From Streptomyces sp. 846.5 (GTDB lineage: Bacteria > Actinomycetota > Actinomycetes > Streptomycetales > Streptomycetaceae): DNA of 64,000 nucleotides. The notes under the pieces were generated by a model, which had not been told where the DNA came from, did not search any database, and worked only from the letters and a program-made list of their open reading frames with translations. Of this stretch, positions 8,540 through 22,009 are shown piece after piece (the first letter of the stretch is position 1; each line of letters begins with the position of its first letter). The translations under genes were made by a program, and so were the position numbers. Where the stretch lies: assembly GCF_004365705.1 (NCBI RefSeq), contig NZ_SOBN01000001.1, positions 2,776,001-2,840,000 on the forward strand, given 5' to 3'.

Positions 8540-8707
8540 CGTCACCGCTCCTTCGTGTCAGCCACTCCCGGGATCAACGAGGGTTGATCGACGGGGACAC
8601 GTCCTCTGTGTGGATCCATGGCCGCTTGCACGTGACATCCGTGGGCAGGGTGGGAACGTACATTCCAGCCGGGGAACGGGACTCCCCGCAGCGGGGAGGT
8701 ACGCGTC

Positions 8708-11050
<2,343 letters not shown>

Positions 11051-11098
11051 TCCCGCCGGTACTTGAACCCTTCCTGCAGGTGGTGCGTACTGGAAGGC

Positions 11099-11632
11099 GT
11101 GGACCACTCGCAGGCGCGCGATTCGGAGTTCGTGCGCTCCCTCTACTCCCGGTACGGGCGCTCGGTGCTCGGCCGGGTGCTGGGGCTGGTCCATGGCGAC
11201 TACCAGCGGGCGGAGGACATCGTGCAGGAGACCTTCCTGCGCGCCTGGCAGCACCAGGACTCGCTCGACCCGGACCGGGCCGGGCCCTGGCTGCAGACCG
11301 TCGCCCACAACCTGGTGGTCTCCGCCTACCGCAAGACGAAGGCAAGGCCGGCCGAGTCGCCCTTACCGGACGACGAGGGCGGCGAGTGGGCCAAGGGCGA
11401 CGGAGACCTCGAGCTCGACCGGATGCTGGAGCGCTGGCAGATGCTGGAGGCCATGCGCGGACTGCGCGCCGAACACCGCGCCGTCCTCATCGAGGTGTAC
11501 TACCTGCGCCGCACCGTGGCCGAGACGGCGGAGCACCTGGGGGTGCCGGTCGGCACCGTCAAATCCCGCTGTTACTACGGGCTACGGGCCCTGCGGAACG
11601 TACTGGAGGAGAGAGGGGTGACATCCCGATGA
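11099..11632 (+). CDS. ECF-type RNA polymerase sigma factor with a TTA codon
   Basis: This is a sigma factor of about 177 aa containing only region 2 (FVRSLYSRYG ... GDYQRAEDIVQETFLRAW) and region 4 (LRAEHRAVLIEVYYL ... VGTVKSRCYYGLRALR), the ECF architecture. The start is uncertain: the GTG at 11099 follows GGAAGG too closely, and a TTG at 11063 is the alternative. The stop overlaps the anti-sigma start as ATGA. Codon 89 (11363-11365) is TTA, which I saw in frame in no other gene of the window. In Streptomyces TTA is read by the bldA tRNA, so translation may be restricted to late growth. Its regulon is unknown; its own operon and glgX are candidates. Confidence 0.88.
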   Translation: MDHSQARDSEFVRSLYSRYGRSVLGRVLGLVHGDYQRAEDIVQETFLRAWQHQDSLDPDRAGPWLQTVAHNLVVSAYRKTKARPAESPLPDDEGGEWAKGDGDLELDRMLERWQMLEAMRGLRAEHRAVLIEVYYLRRTVAETAEHLGVPVGTVKSRCYYGLRALRNVLEERGVTSR

Positions 11633-12324
11633 CGACGCCGTGTCAGGAGAGCGTCTCGCTCGGCGCCTATCTGCTCGGGGCCCTCGAACCCGAGGAGCGG
11701 AGGGCGCTGGAGCGTCATATCGCGGGTTGTGCACACTGCCGGGCCGAACTGGTGGAGCTGGCGCCGCTGCCGGGGCTGATGCGGCACACCGCCTTCGAGG
11801 AACTGCCGGAGTCGGCGGAGGTCGCCGAGTCGCTGAGCCCGGCCCGGGAGCAGGCCGACGACGCCGAGCTGCGGCCGATGGCGGTTCCGCCGCAGCACCG
11901 GCGGCGCAGCCGCGGGCGCGTGGCGCTGGCCGCCGGGCTGGCCCTGGCGGCCTGCGCCGCCGGCGTGGGCGTGTACGCGGTGGTGGAGCACACCACCACG
12001 ACCGGGAAGCCCACCGTGCAGGCCGCCGCGACCTGGGACGCCACCGACCCGACCACCCATGTCTCGGCCACCGCCGCGCTCTTCCCGGAGGCCTGGGGCA
12101 CCCAGTTCCAGCTGAAACTGGGCGGACTGCCCTCCGACATCACCTGCCACCTGGTGGTGCACGGCCAGGGCGGGCGCAGCGAGACCGCAGGCACCTGGGG
12201 TTCGGGCTACGCGCTCTCCGCCCAGGTCCCCGCCTCGACCTCGATCAGCCCCGCGCAGATCACCGGTCTCGACGTGGTCGACGGAACCGGGAAGACGCTG
12301 GTGCACCTGCCCGCGGGGCAGTGA
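11629..12324 (+). CDS. Zinc-finger anti-sigma factor, membrane anchored
   Basis: This is a 231-aa anti-sigma factor with an N-terminal zf-HC2/ZAS domain (H30-x3-C34-x2-C37 in HIAGCAHCRAEL, with C5 upstream). A Pro/Arg-rich linker follows, then one transmembrane helix (about residues 97-118). The extracytoplasmic domain of about 110 residues resembles the sensor part of other actinobacterial anti-sigma proteins. It overlaps the sigma gene by 4 nt, so the two are translationally coupled. It should hold the sigma factor at the membrane until a redox or envelope signal arrives. The signal is not evident. Confidence 0.88.
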   Translation: MTTPCQESVSLGAYLLGALEPEERRALERHIAGCAHCRAELVELAPLPGLMRHTAFEELPESAEVAESLSPAREQADDAELRPMAVPPQHRRRSRGRVALAAGLALAACAAGVGVYAVVEHTTTTGKPTVQAAATWDATDPTTHVSATAALFPEAWGTQFQLKLGGLPSDITCHLVVHGQGGRSETAGTWGSGYALSAQVPASTSISPAQITGLDVVDGTGKTLVHLPAGQ

Positions 12325-12344
12325 CCCGGTAACGGCTGGTCAGG

Positions 12345-12384
12345 CAGCCGCCGACGCCCCTGGCGGCAGGGGAGTCGGCGGCTG
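12345..12384 (+). terminator. Hairpin after the sigma/anti-sigma operon
   Basis: Arms CAGCCGCCGAC and GTCGGCGGCTG form a perfect 11-bp stem with an 18-nt loop that can itself pair (GCCCCT with AGGGG). It starts 20 bp after the anti-sigma stop. Confidence 0.7.
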
Positions 12385-12402
12385 TCGGTGTCCTCCCGTG
12401 CC

Positions 12403-12442
12403 GAGGACCCCGCCAAAAACCAGAGGACCCCGCCAAAAACCA
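12403..12442. repeat. Two exact tandem copies of a 20-bp unit
   Basis: GAGGACCCCGCCAAAAACCA occurs twice head to tail, in the leader 40-80 bp before the first ABC exporter gene. The A5 tracts are conspicuous in this GC-rich background. It could be a recent slippage duplication or a paired binding site. Confidence 0.8.
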
Positions 12443-12481
12443 GATGAGGATTGTCAGTGGTGGGCCGTACGCTCACAGACG

Positions 12482-14377
12482 ATGTCCAGTCCCTCACCCT
12501 CCATGCCCACACCGCAGGCGCCACCAGCGCCGTCGCTACCGGAATCCACAGCTCCGGCCACCCCGGACGCCGACAGACCGGACCCTGCCGCCATGACCGA
12601 TTCGCCCGCGCCCGCCCACTCACCCAAGCGTTCGACCGTACGCTCGTTGCTCCGCATCTGGCCGTACGCCCGGCCGATCCGCTGGTACCTGGTCGGCTCG
12701 ACCTGCGCGGCCATGGTGGCCTCGCTGGCCGGTCTGCTGATCCCGCTCGTGCTGAAGAAGATCGTGGACGGACCGGTGTCGCACCACGACACGGCCGGGC
12801 TGTGGTGGCCCGCCGCGCTGCTGCTGGCCCTCGGGCTGGCCGAGGCTCTCCTCTTCGGCCTGCGGCGCTGGCTGCTCGCCCGGCCGCTCTCCGGCGTGGA
12901 ACGCATCATGCGCGCCGACCTCTACGCCCGGCTGCAGCGGCTCCCGGTGACCTTCCACGACCGCTGGGCCTCCGGACAGCTGCTCTCCCGGGCCACCTCG
13001 GACATGTTCACCATCCGGCTGTTCCTGGCCTTCCCGCTGGTGTTCCTGATCGTCAACTCGATGGTGTTCCTGGTCGGGATCGGCATCATGTTCGCCCTGG
13101 AGTGGCAGCTCGCCGTGATCGCGGTGCTGCCGGCCGCGCCGCTGATCATGCTCTGCTCGTACTTCGAGCGCCGCTACTCGGCCGCCGCCCGGCTGGCCCA
13201 GGACCAGAACGGCGACCTGGCCACCATCGTCGAGGAGTCGGTGCTGGGCATCCGCATCCTCAAGGCCTTCGGCCGGCACCGCACCATGGCGCAGCGCTTT
13301 CGCGCGCAGGCCCGCGAGCTGCGGGGCACCGAGCTGAACAAGGCCCGGCTGCTGGCCAACCTCTGGGCGGTCATCGTCGGCCTGCCCGAACTGGCCCTGG
13401 GCACCGCGCTGGCGATAGGCGTGGTCCAGGTCGCGCACGACACCACCACGGCGGGCACCCTGGTGGCGTTCCTCTCCACGGCGCTGGCGCTGCGCTGGCC
13501 GGTCGAGTCGCTCGGCTGGCTGCTGGCCTACAGCAACGAGGCGGCGACGGCGACGGACCGCTTCTTCGAGGTGCTGGACACCCCGCTGGCCGACGCTGAC
13601 GACGTCGTCACGGCCACCGCCGCTGCTCCCGGCAGCCGCGACGGCATCCGCTTCGAGGGCGTGCGCTTCCGCTACCCGGACGCGCCGGCCGACACCCCGG
13701 ACCTGCTCCAGGGCGTCGACCTGCACATCCGCCACGGCGAGACGATGGCCCTGGTGGGCAACACCGGCAGCGGCAAGACCACCATGACGGCGCTGCTCCC
13801 CCGGCTCTACGACCCCAGCGCCGGCCGGATCACCCTGGACGGCGCCGACATCACCGCGCTGCCCAGGACCAGGCTGCGCGAGCTGGTCTCGGTCGCCTTC
13901 GAGGAGCCCACCCTGTTCTCCGCCTCGGTACGGGAGAACGTGCTGATGGGCGCCCCGGATGCGGACGAGGAGGAGCTCCAGCGGGCCCTGGACGTCGCCC
14001 AGGCGCACTTCGTCAGGTCGCTCCCGCAGGGCACCGGCACCCAGGTCGGCGAGCAGGGCCTGAGCCTGTCCGGCGGCCAGCGGCAACGGCTGGCCCTGGC
14101 CCGCGCGGTGGTGGGCACGCCCGACTTCCTGGTGCTGGACGACCCGCTCTCGGCGCTGGACGTCCACACCGAGGCGCAGGTCGAGGGGGCCCTGCGGCGG
14201 GTACTGGCCGACACCACGGCCCTGGTCGTAGCGCACCGGCCGAGCACGGTCCTGCTCGCGGACCGGGTCGCGATGCTGGTCGACGGGCGGATCGCGGCCG
14301 TCGGCACGCACCACGAGCTGCTGGAGACCTCGCCCGCCTACCGCGAGCTGATGTCCGGCGAGCGGGTGTCTGCATGA
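12482..14377 (+). CDS. ABC exporter half-transporter A, degenerate NBD
   Basis: This is a 631-aa half-transporter with an N-terminal six-helix exporter domain (about 55-370) and a C-terminal ATPase domain. Walker A is GNTGSGKTT (K432), the signature is the canonical LSLSGGQRQR, and Walker B is LVLDD. The residue after the Walker B Asp is D554, not the catalytic Glu. That substitution is typical of the degenerate-site partner in heterodimeric exporters. The ATG at 12482 is chosen; an in-frame ATG at 12593 is also plausible, since residues 1-37 are Pro-rich and unstructured. The start of the next gene overlaps by 4 nt. The substrate is unknown; multidrug export is the usual guess for such pairs. 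Confidence 0.9.
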   Translation: MSSPSPSMPTPQAPPAPSLPESTAPATPDADRPDPAAMTDSPAPAHSPKRSTVRSLLRIWPYARPIRWYLVGSTCAAMVASLAGLLIPLVLKKIVDGPVSHHDTAGLWWPAALLLALGLAEALLFGLRRWLLARPLSGVERIMRADLYARLQRLPVTFHDRWASGQLLSRATSDMFTIRLFLAFPLVFLIVNSMVFLVGIGIMFALEWQLAVIAVLPAAPLIMLCSYFERRYSAAARLAQDQNGDLATIVEESVLGIRILKAFGRHRTMAQRFRAQARELRGTELNKARLLANLWAVIVGLPELALGTALAIGVVQVAHDTTTAGTLVAFLSTALALRWPVESLGWLLAYSNEAATATDRFFEVLDTPLADADDVVTATAAAPGSRDGIRFEGVRFRYPDAPADTPDLLQGVDLHIRHGETMALVGNTGSGKTTMTALLPRLYDPSAGRITLDGADITALPRTRLRELVSVAFEEPTLFSASVRENVLMGAPDADEEELQRALDVAQAHFVRSLPQGTGTQVGEQGLSLSGGQRQRLALARAVVGTPDFLVLDDPLSALDVHTEAQVEGALRRVLADTTALVVAHRPSTVLLADRVAMLVDGRIAAVGTHHELLETSPAYRELMSGERVSA

Positions 14378-16329
14378 TCGACACCGGCACCGTTCTGACC
14401 GACCGCCAGACCGACGACACGGAGGCCGCAGTGGAAGCGGAGACGCTCGACGAGGGCACTCTCGTCGAGGAGCAGCTGCCGGACGAGGCCGAGCCCGCGG
14501 CAGAGCCCGTGCCCGGGCCCGCGACGACCGCCGAGAGCGAGGACATCCCCGTCCCGCCGGGCGCGCCCCGGGCGCTGCTGCGCTCGCTGCTGGGCCCGCA
14601 CCGCAAGCGGATCGTCCTCGCGGTGCTGATGATCGTGGTGCAGCAGGCCGCCCTGCAGGTGGGCCCGCTGCTGGTGTCCATCGCCATCGACCGGGGCATC
14701 CCGGCGCTGCGCGGCCACGACGCCGGGCCGCTGATCGCGGTCACCGCGGCGTACCTGGGCTGCGCCGCCGTCGCGACGCTGCTGCAGCGCGCGTTCATCC
14801 GGCTGTCCGGCCTGATCAACCAGGACATCCTGCTGGAGATGCGCCGGCGGATCTTCCGCCATGCCCAGCTGCTCAGCCTGGACTTCCACGAGCGCTACAC
14901 CTCGGGCCGGATCATCTCCCGGGCCACCAGCGATGTGGACGCGGTCCGGGAGCTGCTGAGCGAGGGTCTGCAGGAGCTGCTCTCGGTGGCCCTGCAGATC
15001 GTCTACATCAGCGCACTGCTGCTGGTCCTGGACTGGCGGCTGGGCCTGGTGTCGATCGCCTCGGCCGGCCCGGTCTTCCTGCTGCAGCGCTCCTACCGGA
15101 TCCGCTCCCGGGAGATCTACCGGCGTTCGCGGTCCGCCGTGGCCTCGGTGATCGTGCGGTTCACCGAGACCATGAACGGCATCCGCCCGGTCCAGGCCTT
15201 CCGCCGCGAGGAGGCCAACGACGCCCTCTTCGCCGTCCCCAACGCCGAGTACGCCAAGTCCAACGCGGACAGCTCGCTGTCCATGGCGCTGTTCATCGCC
15301 TCGGCCAGGCTCACCGCCAATGTGTGGATCATCGGGGTGGTGCTCTGGGGCGCCTACCTGGTCGCCGACCGGCAACTCCAGCTCGGGGTGCTGGCCGCCT
15401 TCGTGCTGTACCTGCGGCGGCTGTTCGACCCGATCGACCAGCTGGCGATGTTCGTCAACAGCTATCAGTCGGCGGCGGCGGCGCTGGAGAAGATCGCCGG
15501 CCTGCTGGCCCATGAGCCCTCCGTCCCGGAACCGGTCGAAGCGGTGCCGCTGCCGGAGCAGTCGGACCCGGCGCACCCGGACACCGCACAGAGCGGCCGC
15601 GAGATCGTCTTCGACCGGGTCGGCTTCTCCTACCGCACCGGCAAGCAGGTGCTGCCGGAGTTCTCGCTGCGGATCCCGGCCGGCCAGAGCGTCGCCGTGG
15701 TCGGCGCCACCGGCGCAGGCAAGTCGACCCTGGCCAAGCTGCTGGCGCGGTTCTACGACCCGACCGGCGGCCGGGTGCTGCTGGACGGCGTGGACCTGCG
15801 CGAGCTGGCCACGGCGGAGCTGCGCAGGGGCGTGGTGATGGTCACTCAGGAGTCCTTCCTGTTCTCCGGGACGGTCGCCGACAACATCGCCGTCGGACGC
15901 CCCGGAGCGAGCCGCGAGGAGGTCGAGGCCGCGGCCAAAGCCATCGGCGCGCACGGCTTCATCAGCGCACTGCCGGAGGGCTACGACACCGATGTGCGCA
16001 AGCGCGGCGGCCGCATCTCGGCGGGCCAGCGCCAGCTGGTGGCCTTCGCCAGGGCTCTGCTCGCCGACCCGGCGGTGCTGATCCTGGACGAGGCGACCTC
16101 CTCCCTGGACGTCCCCGGCGAACGGGCCGTCCAGGAGGCCATGCGCACCGTGCTGGCCGGACGCACCGCCGTGATCATCGCCCACCGGCTGTCCACCGTG
16201 GAGATCGCCGACCGGGTCCTGGTCATGGAGCAGGGCCGCATCGTCGAGGACGGCACCCCGTCCGACCTGATCGCCGGCACCGGCCGCTTCAGCCGCCTGC
16301 ACCAGGCCTGGCGCGACAGCCTGGTCTGA
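14374..16329 (+). CDS. ABC exporter half-transporter B, catalytic NBD
   Basis: This is a 651-aa partner of the preceding half-transporter, coupled by an ATGA overlap. An acidic N-terminal extension of about 60 residues precedes the six-helix domain (65-375). Its ATPase domain has Walker A GATGAGKST (K450) and Walker B VLILDE with catalytic E573. Its signature is the deviant ISAGQ. Combined with the canonical LSGGQ of partner A, this predicts one competent site (B Walker plus A signature) and one degenerate site, the classic heterodimeric arrangement. A perfect hairpin follows. Confidence 0.9.
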   Translation: MIDTGTVLTDRQTDDTEAAVEAETLDEGTLVEEQLPDEAEPAAEPVPGPATTAESEDIPVPPGAPRALLRSLLGPHRKRIVLAVLMIVVQQAALQVGPLLVSIAIDRGIPALRGHDAGPLIAVTAAYLGCAAVATLLQRAFIRLSGLINQDILLEMRRRIFRHAQLLSLDFHERYTSGRIISRATSDVDAVRELLSEGLQELLSVALQIVYISALLLVLDWRLGLVSIASAGPVFLLQRSYRIRSREIYRRSRSAVASVIVRFTETMNGIRPVQAFRREEANDALFAVPNAEYAKSNADSSLSMALFIASARLTANVWIIGVVLWGAYLVADRQLQLGVLAAFVLYLRRLFDPIDQLAMFVNSYQSAAAALEKIAGLLAHEPSVPEPVEAVPLPEQSDPAHPDTAQSGREIVFDRVGFSYRTGKQVLPEFSLRIPAGQSVAVVGATGAGKSTLAKLLARFYDPTGGRVLLDGVDLRELATAELRRGVVMVTQESFLFSGTVADNIAVGRPGASREEVEAAAKAIGAHGFISALPEGYDTDVRKRGGRISAGQRQLVAFARALLADPAVLILDEATSSLDVPGERAVQEAMRTVLAGRTAVIIAHRLSTVEIADRVLVMEQGRIVEDGTPSDLIAGTGRFSRLHQAWRDSLV

Positions 16330-16356
16330 CGGCTCGGTCTGACGGCTCGGCACAAC

Positions 16357-16398
16357 AGAGCGGGGCCCCGGCGCTTTCATGCGCCGGGGCCCCGCTCT
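16357..16398. terminator. Bidirectional terminator between the ABC exporter and glgP
   Basis: A perfect 18-bp stem with a 6-nt loop (TTTCAT) lies between two convergent genes. The flanking sequence also contains two copies of GGTCTGACGGCTCGG-like sequence from 16324. Confidence 0.9.
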
Positions 16399-16412
16399 CC
16401 TGTGATGTCCGG

Positions 16413-19103
16413 TCAGCGCAGCAGGCCCGAGTCCATACCGCCGGTCTCGGCCGGGACGGCGATCAGGCCGAGCTCCGCGCTGGAGGCGAGGAGCCGGTGT
16501 GCCGGCAGGATCCGGACCGTATAGCCGAAGGGTCCGGTGCGGCCGAGCTCCAGCGGTCCCTCGTAGCGCCAGCGGCCGTCCAGGTCGGCGCGGTCGGCGG
16601 GCTTCAGCGAGACCGCCGTGGCGTCGGTGATCCGGTCGGCGTCGTCGACCCGGCCCGAGACGACCTGGACGTCGACGTCGGAGGGGTCCAGGCCGTCGAG
16701 GGCGACGTGCACCCGCAGGGCCAGGGTCGTGCCCAGCTCCGCGCTGTCCGTGCTGTCGGCGGTCTCGCCGTGGTCGACGCCGACCCCCGGCCAGGCAGCC
16801 CTGAGCCGGGCCTTCCAGGCGGCGAGCTCCCGCGCGCCGTCGTAGCCGTCCGCGGCCAGGGTGCGCCTGGCCTCGGCGGCCGGGGTGTAGAGCCGCTCGA
16901 CGTACTCGCGGACCATCCGGCCTGCCAGCACCTTGGGGCCGAGGGTGATCAGGGTGTGCCTGACCATCTCGATCCAACGGGACGGCAGGCCGTCCCCGCC
17001 CCGGTCGTAGTAGCGCTGGGCGACCTGGTGCTCGATCAGGTCGTAGAGGCCGGCGGCCTCGATGTCGTCGCGGCGGTCGGCCTCGGGGCCGTCCGGGTCC
17101 ATGCTGCCGATGCCTTCGGCGGTAGGGATCGCCCAGCCGTTGGAGCCGTCGTACCACTCGTCCCACCAGCCGTCGAGCACCGAGAGGTTCAGTCCGCCGT
17201 TGAGCGCGGACTTCATCCCCGAGGTGCCGCAGGCCTCCAGCGGGCGCAGCGGGTTGTTCAGCCAGACGTCGCAGCCCGGGTAGAGCGCGGAGGCCATGTC
17301 CATGTCGTAGTCCGGCAGGAACACGATCCGGTGCCGCACCGCCGGGTCGTCGGCGAACTGCACCATCTTCTGGATCAGCCGCTTGCCGCCGTCGTCGGCC
17401 GGATGCGCCTTGCCCGCCACCACGATCTGGATCGGGTGGGTCGGGTGCAGCAGCAGCGCCCGCAGCCGCTGCGGGTCGCGAAGCATCAGCGTCAGCCGCT
17501 TGTACGAGGGCACCCGCCGGGCGAAGCCGATGGTCAGCACGTCGGGGTCGAGTATCCCGGCGACCCAGCCCAGCTCGGCCTCGGAGGCGCCGCGCTGCCG
17601 CCAGGAGGCACGGACCCGCTCACGGGCCTCGTCCACCAGCTGCTCGCGCAGCCTGCGGCGCAGCTCCCAGATCTCCTGGTCCGGGATGTGCTCGATGCCG
17701 TGCCAGCGGCGGGACTCGCCCACCATCATGGCTTCCTCGGTGCGCTCGGCGCCGATCTCCTTGGAGCCGAGCCGCACCACCTCGGGGTCGATCCAGGTGG
17801 GGGCGTGGACCCCGTTGGTGACCGAGGTGATCGGCACCTCCTCGGCGTCGAATCCCGGCCAGAGTCCGTTGAACATCTCCCGGCTGACCTTGCCGTGCAG
17901 GGTGCTGACGCCGTTGGCCCGCTGGGCCAGGCGCAGACCCATCGCGGCCATGTTGAAGAGGCCCGGGTCCCCGCCCGGCCAGCCCTCGGCCCCCAGCGCG
18001 AGCACCCGCTCCACCGGCACCCCGTCCAGCTGGGCGTCGCCGCTGAAGTGGCGTTGCACCAGCTGCCGGTCGAAGCGGTCGATGCCGGCCGGGACCGGGG
18101 TGTGCGTGGTGAACAGGGTGCCCGCGCGAACGGCCTCCAGCGCGGTGTCGAAGTCCAGCGGCTCGGCCTTCTCCGTGGTCCCTGACACCCCGCCCGCCGC
18201 GACCAGCTCCCGGATGCGCTCCACCCCGAGGAAGCCGGCGTGGCCCTCGTTGGTGTGGAAGACCTCGGGCTCGGCGTGCCCGGTGAGCCGGCAGAAGGCG
18301 CGGACTGCCCGCACCCCGCCGATGCCGAGCAGCATCTCCTGGAGCAGCCGGTGCTCGCTGCCGCCGCCGTAGAGGCGGTCGGTGACGTCGCGTTCGGAGG
18401 CGGCGTTCTCCTCGATGTCGGAGTCGAGCATCAGCAGCGGCACCCGCCCGACCTGGGCCTTCCAGATGCGGGCATGCAGCTGCCGGCCTCCGGGGAGGGC
18501 CAGCGAGACGGTACTGGGGCTGCCGTCGGCCTCACGCAGCTGGCTGACGGCGAGTTCGTTGGGGTCGAGCAGCGGGTAGCGCTCCTGCTGCCAGCCGTCC
18601 TTGGACAGGGACTGGCGGAAGTAGCCGTGGCGGTAGAGCAGGCCCACCCCGATGATCGGCACGCCCAGGTCGCTGGCGGCCTTGAGGTGGTCGCCGGCCA
18701 GGATGCCGAGGCCGCCGGAGTACTGCGGCAGGGTCGCGGTGATGCCGAACTCGGGTGAGAAGTAGGCGATGGCAGTGGGCAGGCCGGGCGGGTCCGGCAG
18801 GGCGAGCTGGTTCTGGTACCAGCGCGGACCGCTCAGATAGTCGTTCAGATCGTCGGCGGCATCGCCGAGTCGGCGCAGGAAGCGCCGGTCGGCGGCGAGG
18901 GCGGTGAGGCGTTGCGGGGCCACCTGGCCCAGCAACCGCACCGGGTCGCGGCCTGCGGCCTCCCAGGTCTCCGGATCCACCTCGCGGAACAGCTCGCGGG
19001 TGTCCGGATGCCAGGACCAGCGCAGATTGAGCGCCAATTCGCCGAGGGCTCGAAGGGGTTCGGGCAGGACGGTGCGGACTGTGAAACGTCGGATTGCCTT
19101 CAC
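16413..19103 (-). CDS. glgP: Alpha-glucan phosphorylase GlgP
   Basis: This is an 896-aa GT35 phosphorylase that releases glucose-1-phosphate from the non-reducing ends of alpha-1,4-glucan. The GTG at 19103 gives the family's usual N-terminus (VKAIRRFTVRTVLPEPLRAL), and a DUF3417-type N-terminal domain follows. The PLP-binding Lys is K631 in GTSGMKSALNGG. The C-terminal ~90 residues form an additional beta-rich domain seen in actinobacterial members. It is divergent from glgE across 710 bp, so degradation and synthesis arms share this control region. It acts in the cytoplasm, with GlgX removing the branches. Confidence 0.93.
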   Translation of the reverse strand: MKAIRRFTVRTVLPEPLRALGELALNLRWSWHPDTRELFREVDPETWEAAGRDPVRLLGQVAPQRLTALAADRRFLRRLGDAADDLNDYLSGPRWYQNQLALPDPPGLPTAIAYFSPEFGITATLPQYSGGLGILAGDHLKAASDLGVPIIGVGLLYRHGYFRQSLSKDGWQQERYPLLDPNELAVSQLREADGSPSTVSLALPGGRQLHARIWKAQVGRVPLLMLDSDIEENAASERDVTDRLYGGGSEHRLLQEMLLGIGGVRAVRAFCRLTGHAEPEVFHTNEGHAGFLGVERIRELVAAGGVSGTTEKAEPLDFDTALEAVRAGTLFTTHTPVPAGIDRFDRQLVQRHFSGDAQLDGVPVERVLALGAEGWPGGDPGLFNMAAMGLRLAQRANGVSTLHGKVSREMFNGLWPGFDAEEVPITSVTNGVHAPTWIDPEVVRLGSKEIGAERTEEAMMVGESRRWHGIEHIPDQEIWELRRRLREQLVDEARERVRASWRQRGASEAELGWVAGILDPDVLTIGFARRVPSYKRLTLMLRDPQRLRALLLHPTHPIQIVVAGKAHPADDGGKRLIQKMVQFADDPAVRHRIVFLPDYDMDMASALYPGCDVWLNNPLRPLEACGTSGMKSALNGGLNLSVLDGWWDEWYDGSNGWAIPTAEGIGSMDPDGPEADRRDDIEAAGLYDLIEHQVAQRYYDRGGDGLPSRWIEMVRHTLITLGPKVLAGRMVREYVERLYTPAAEARRTLAADGYDGARELAAWKARLRAAWPGVGVDHGETADSTDSAELGTTLALRVHVALDGLDPSDVDVQVVSGRVDDADRITDATAVSLKPADRADLDGRWRYEGPLELGRTGPFGYTVRILPAHRLLASSAELGLIAVPAETGGMDSGLLR

Positions 19104-19813
19104 CCAAGCGAAGATAGCGTGAGCTGAGGGCCTTGCGAAGCGGGTCCTGGAGGCCGCCGCGGCCGCCCGGTGCGCTCCGGTGGAGCAACGGGCCGGGATC
19201 TCACCCGGACGGCGGAATGGCGCACAACGGCGCAGGCAGGCGCACGGGGGCGCGTGTTCACACGGCCGAAATCCCTTGGTCGCACGGCCGTCGCACACGA
19301 GGCCCGTGCACGCCGCCACAGCTGACGAACTGTCGTTCCAACTGGCTGAAAGGTGCGGATACCGGTGCGCGGTATGCCATGTCGGTGCGAGGATCGAGGC
19401 AGGTCGAGAGAGTTTCACGCAGGGTGCGGCCGGCGCTCTGCGTTTTCCAGCCACAGCTTGTGCTCCGCCCTCCGCGTGTCCCCCTCCCCACGTGCTCGTT
19501 GTAGCCAGCGGACCACGAGGCCCGTGACGGAATGGGGCGCGTGCGCGCCGGTTCGCGCCCCGGCGCGTACCGGCCGCGGCTGCGGTGACCACCGCACGCC
19601 AGGTTGACGGAGAGGACCGGGGGAAGGCTCTCGGGGTCACTCCTTCGGGTCCGGGTCAGGTCAACAGAACGCATCGGCCCCACAAACGGCCGGAGCCGTC
19701 CTCGGTGGCCCTCCCGACCGGCACAGCCCTCCGGCGCCGACCGGACGCGCCCTCCCCTCGGAACACGGGTGCGACCCCGGACGGCTGCCGCCGATCGTGG
19801 TCAGGAGCGGGAG
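19104..19813. other. Divergent glgP/glgE intergenic region (710 bp)
   Basis: I see no supported gene here. Possible frames on either strand have poor codon bias and no ribosome binding site. The region must hold both divergent promoters. The only clear symmetric element is the interrupted palindrome at 19359-19375. A long frame runs into glgE from 19604, but it lacks a good ribosome site. Confidence 0.6.
19359..19375. promoter_or_regulatory. Interrupted palindrome in the glgP/glgE control region
   Basis: ATACCGGTGCGCGGTAT has perfect 6-bp arms and a 5-bp spacer. Its position in the middle of a large divergent region makes it a candidate regulator site for alpha-glucan metabolism, but the arms are short. 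Confidence 0.35.

Positions 19814-22005
<2,192 letters not shown>

Positions 22006-22009
<4 letters not shown>

Noticed and set aside
12403..12442. A CRISPR array from the tandem 20-bp units
   Set aside because: The two units are contiguous with no spacers, and no cas gene is present anywhere in the window.
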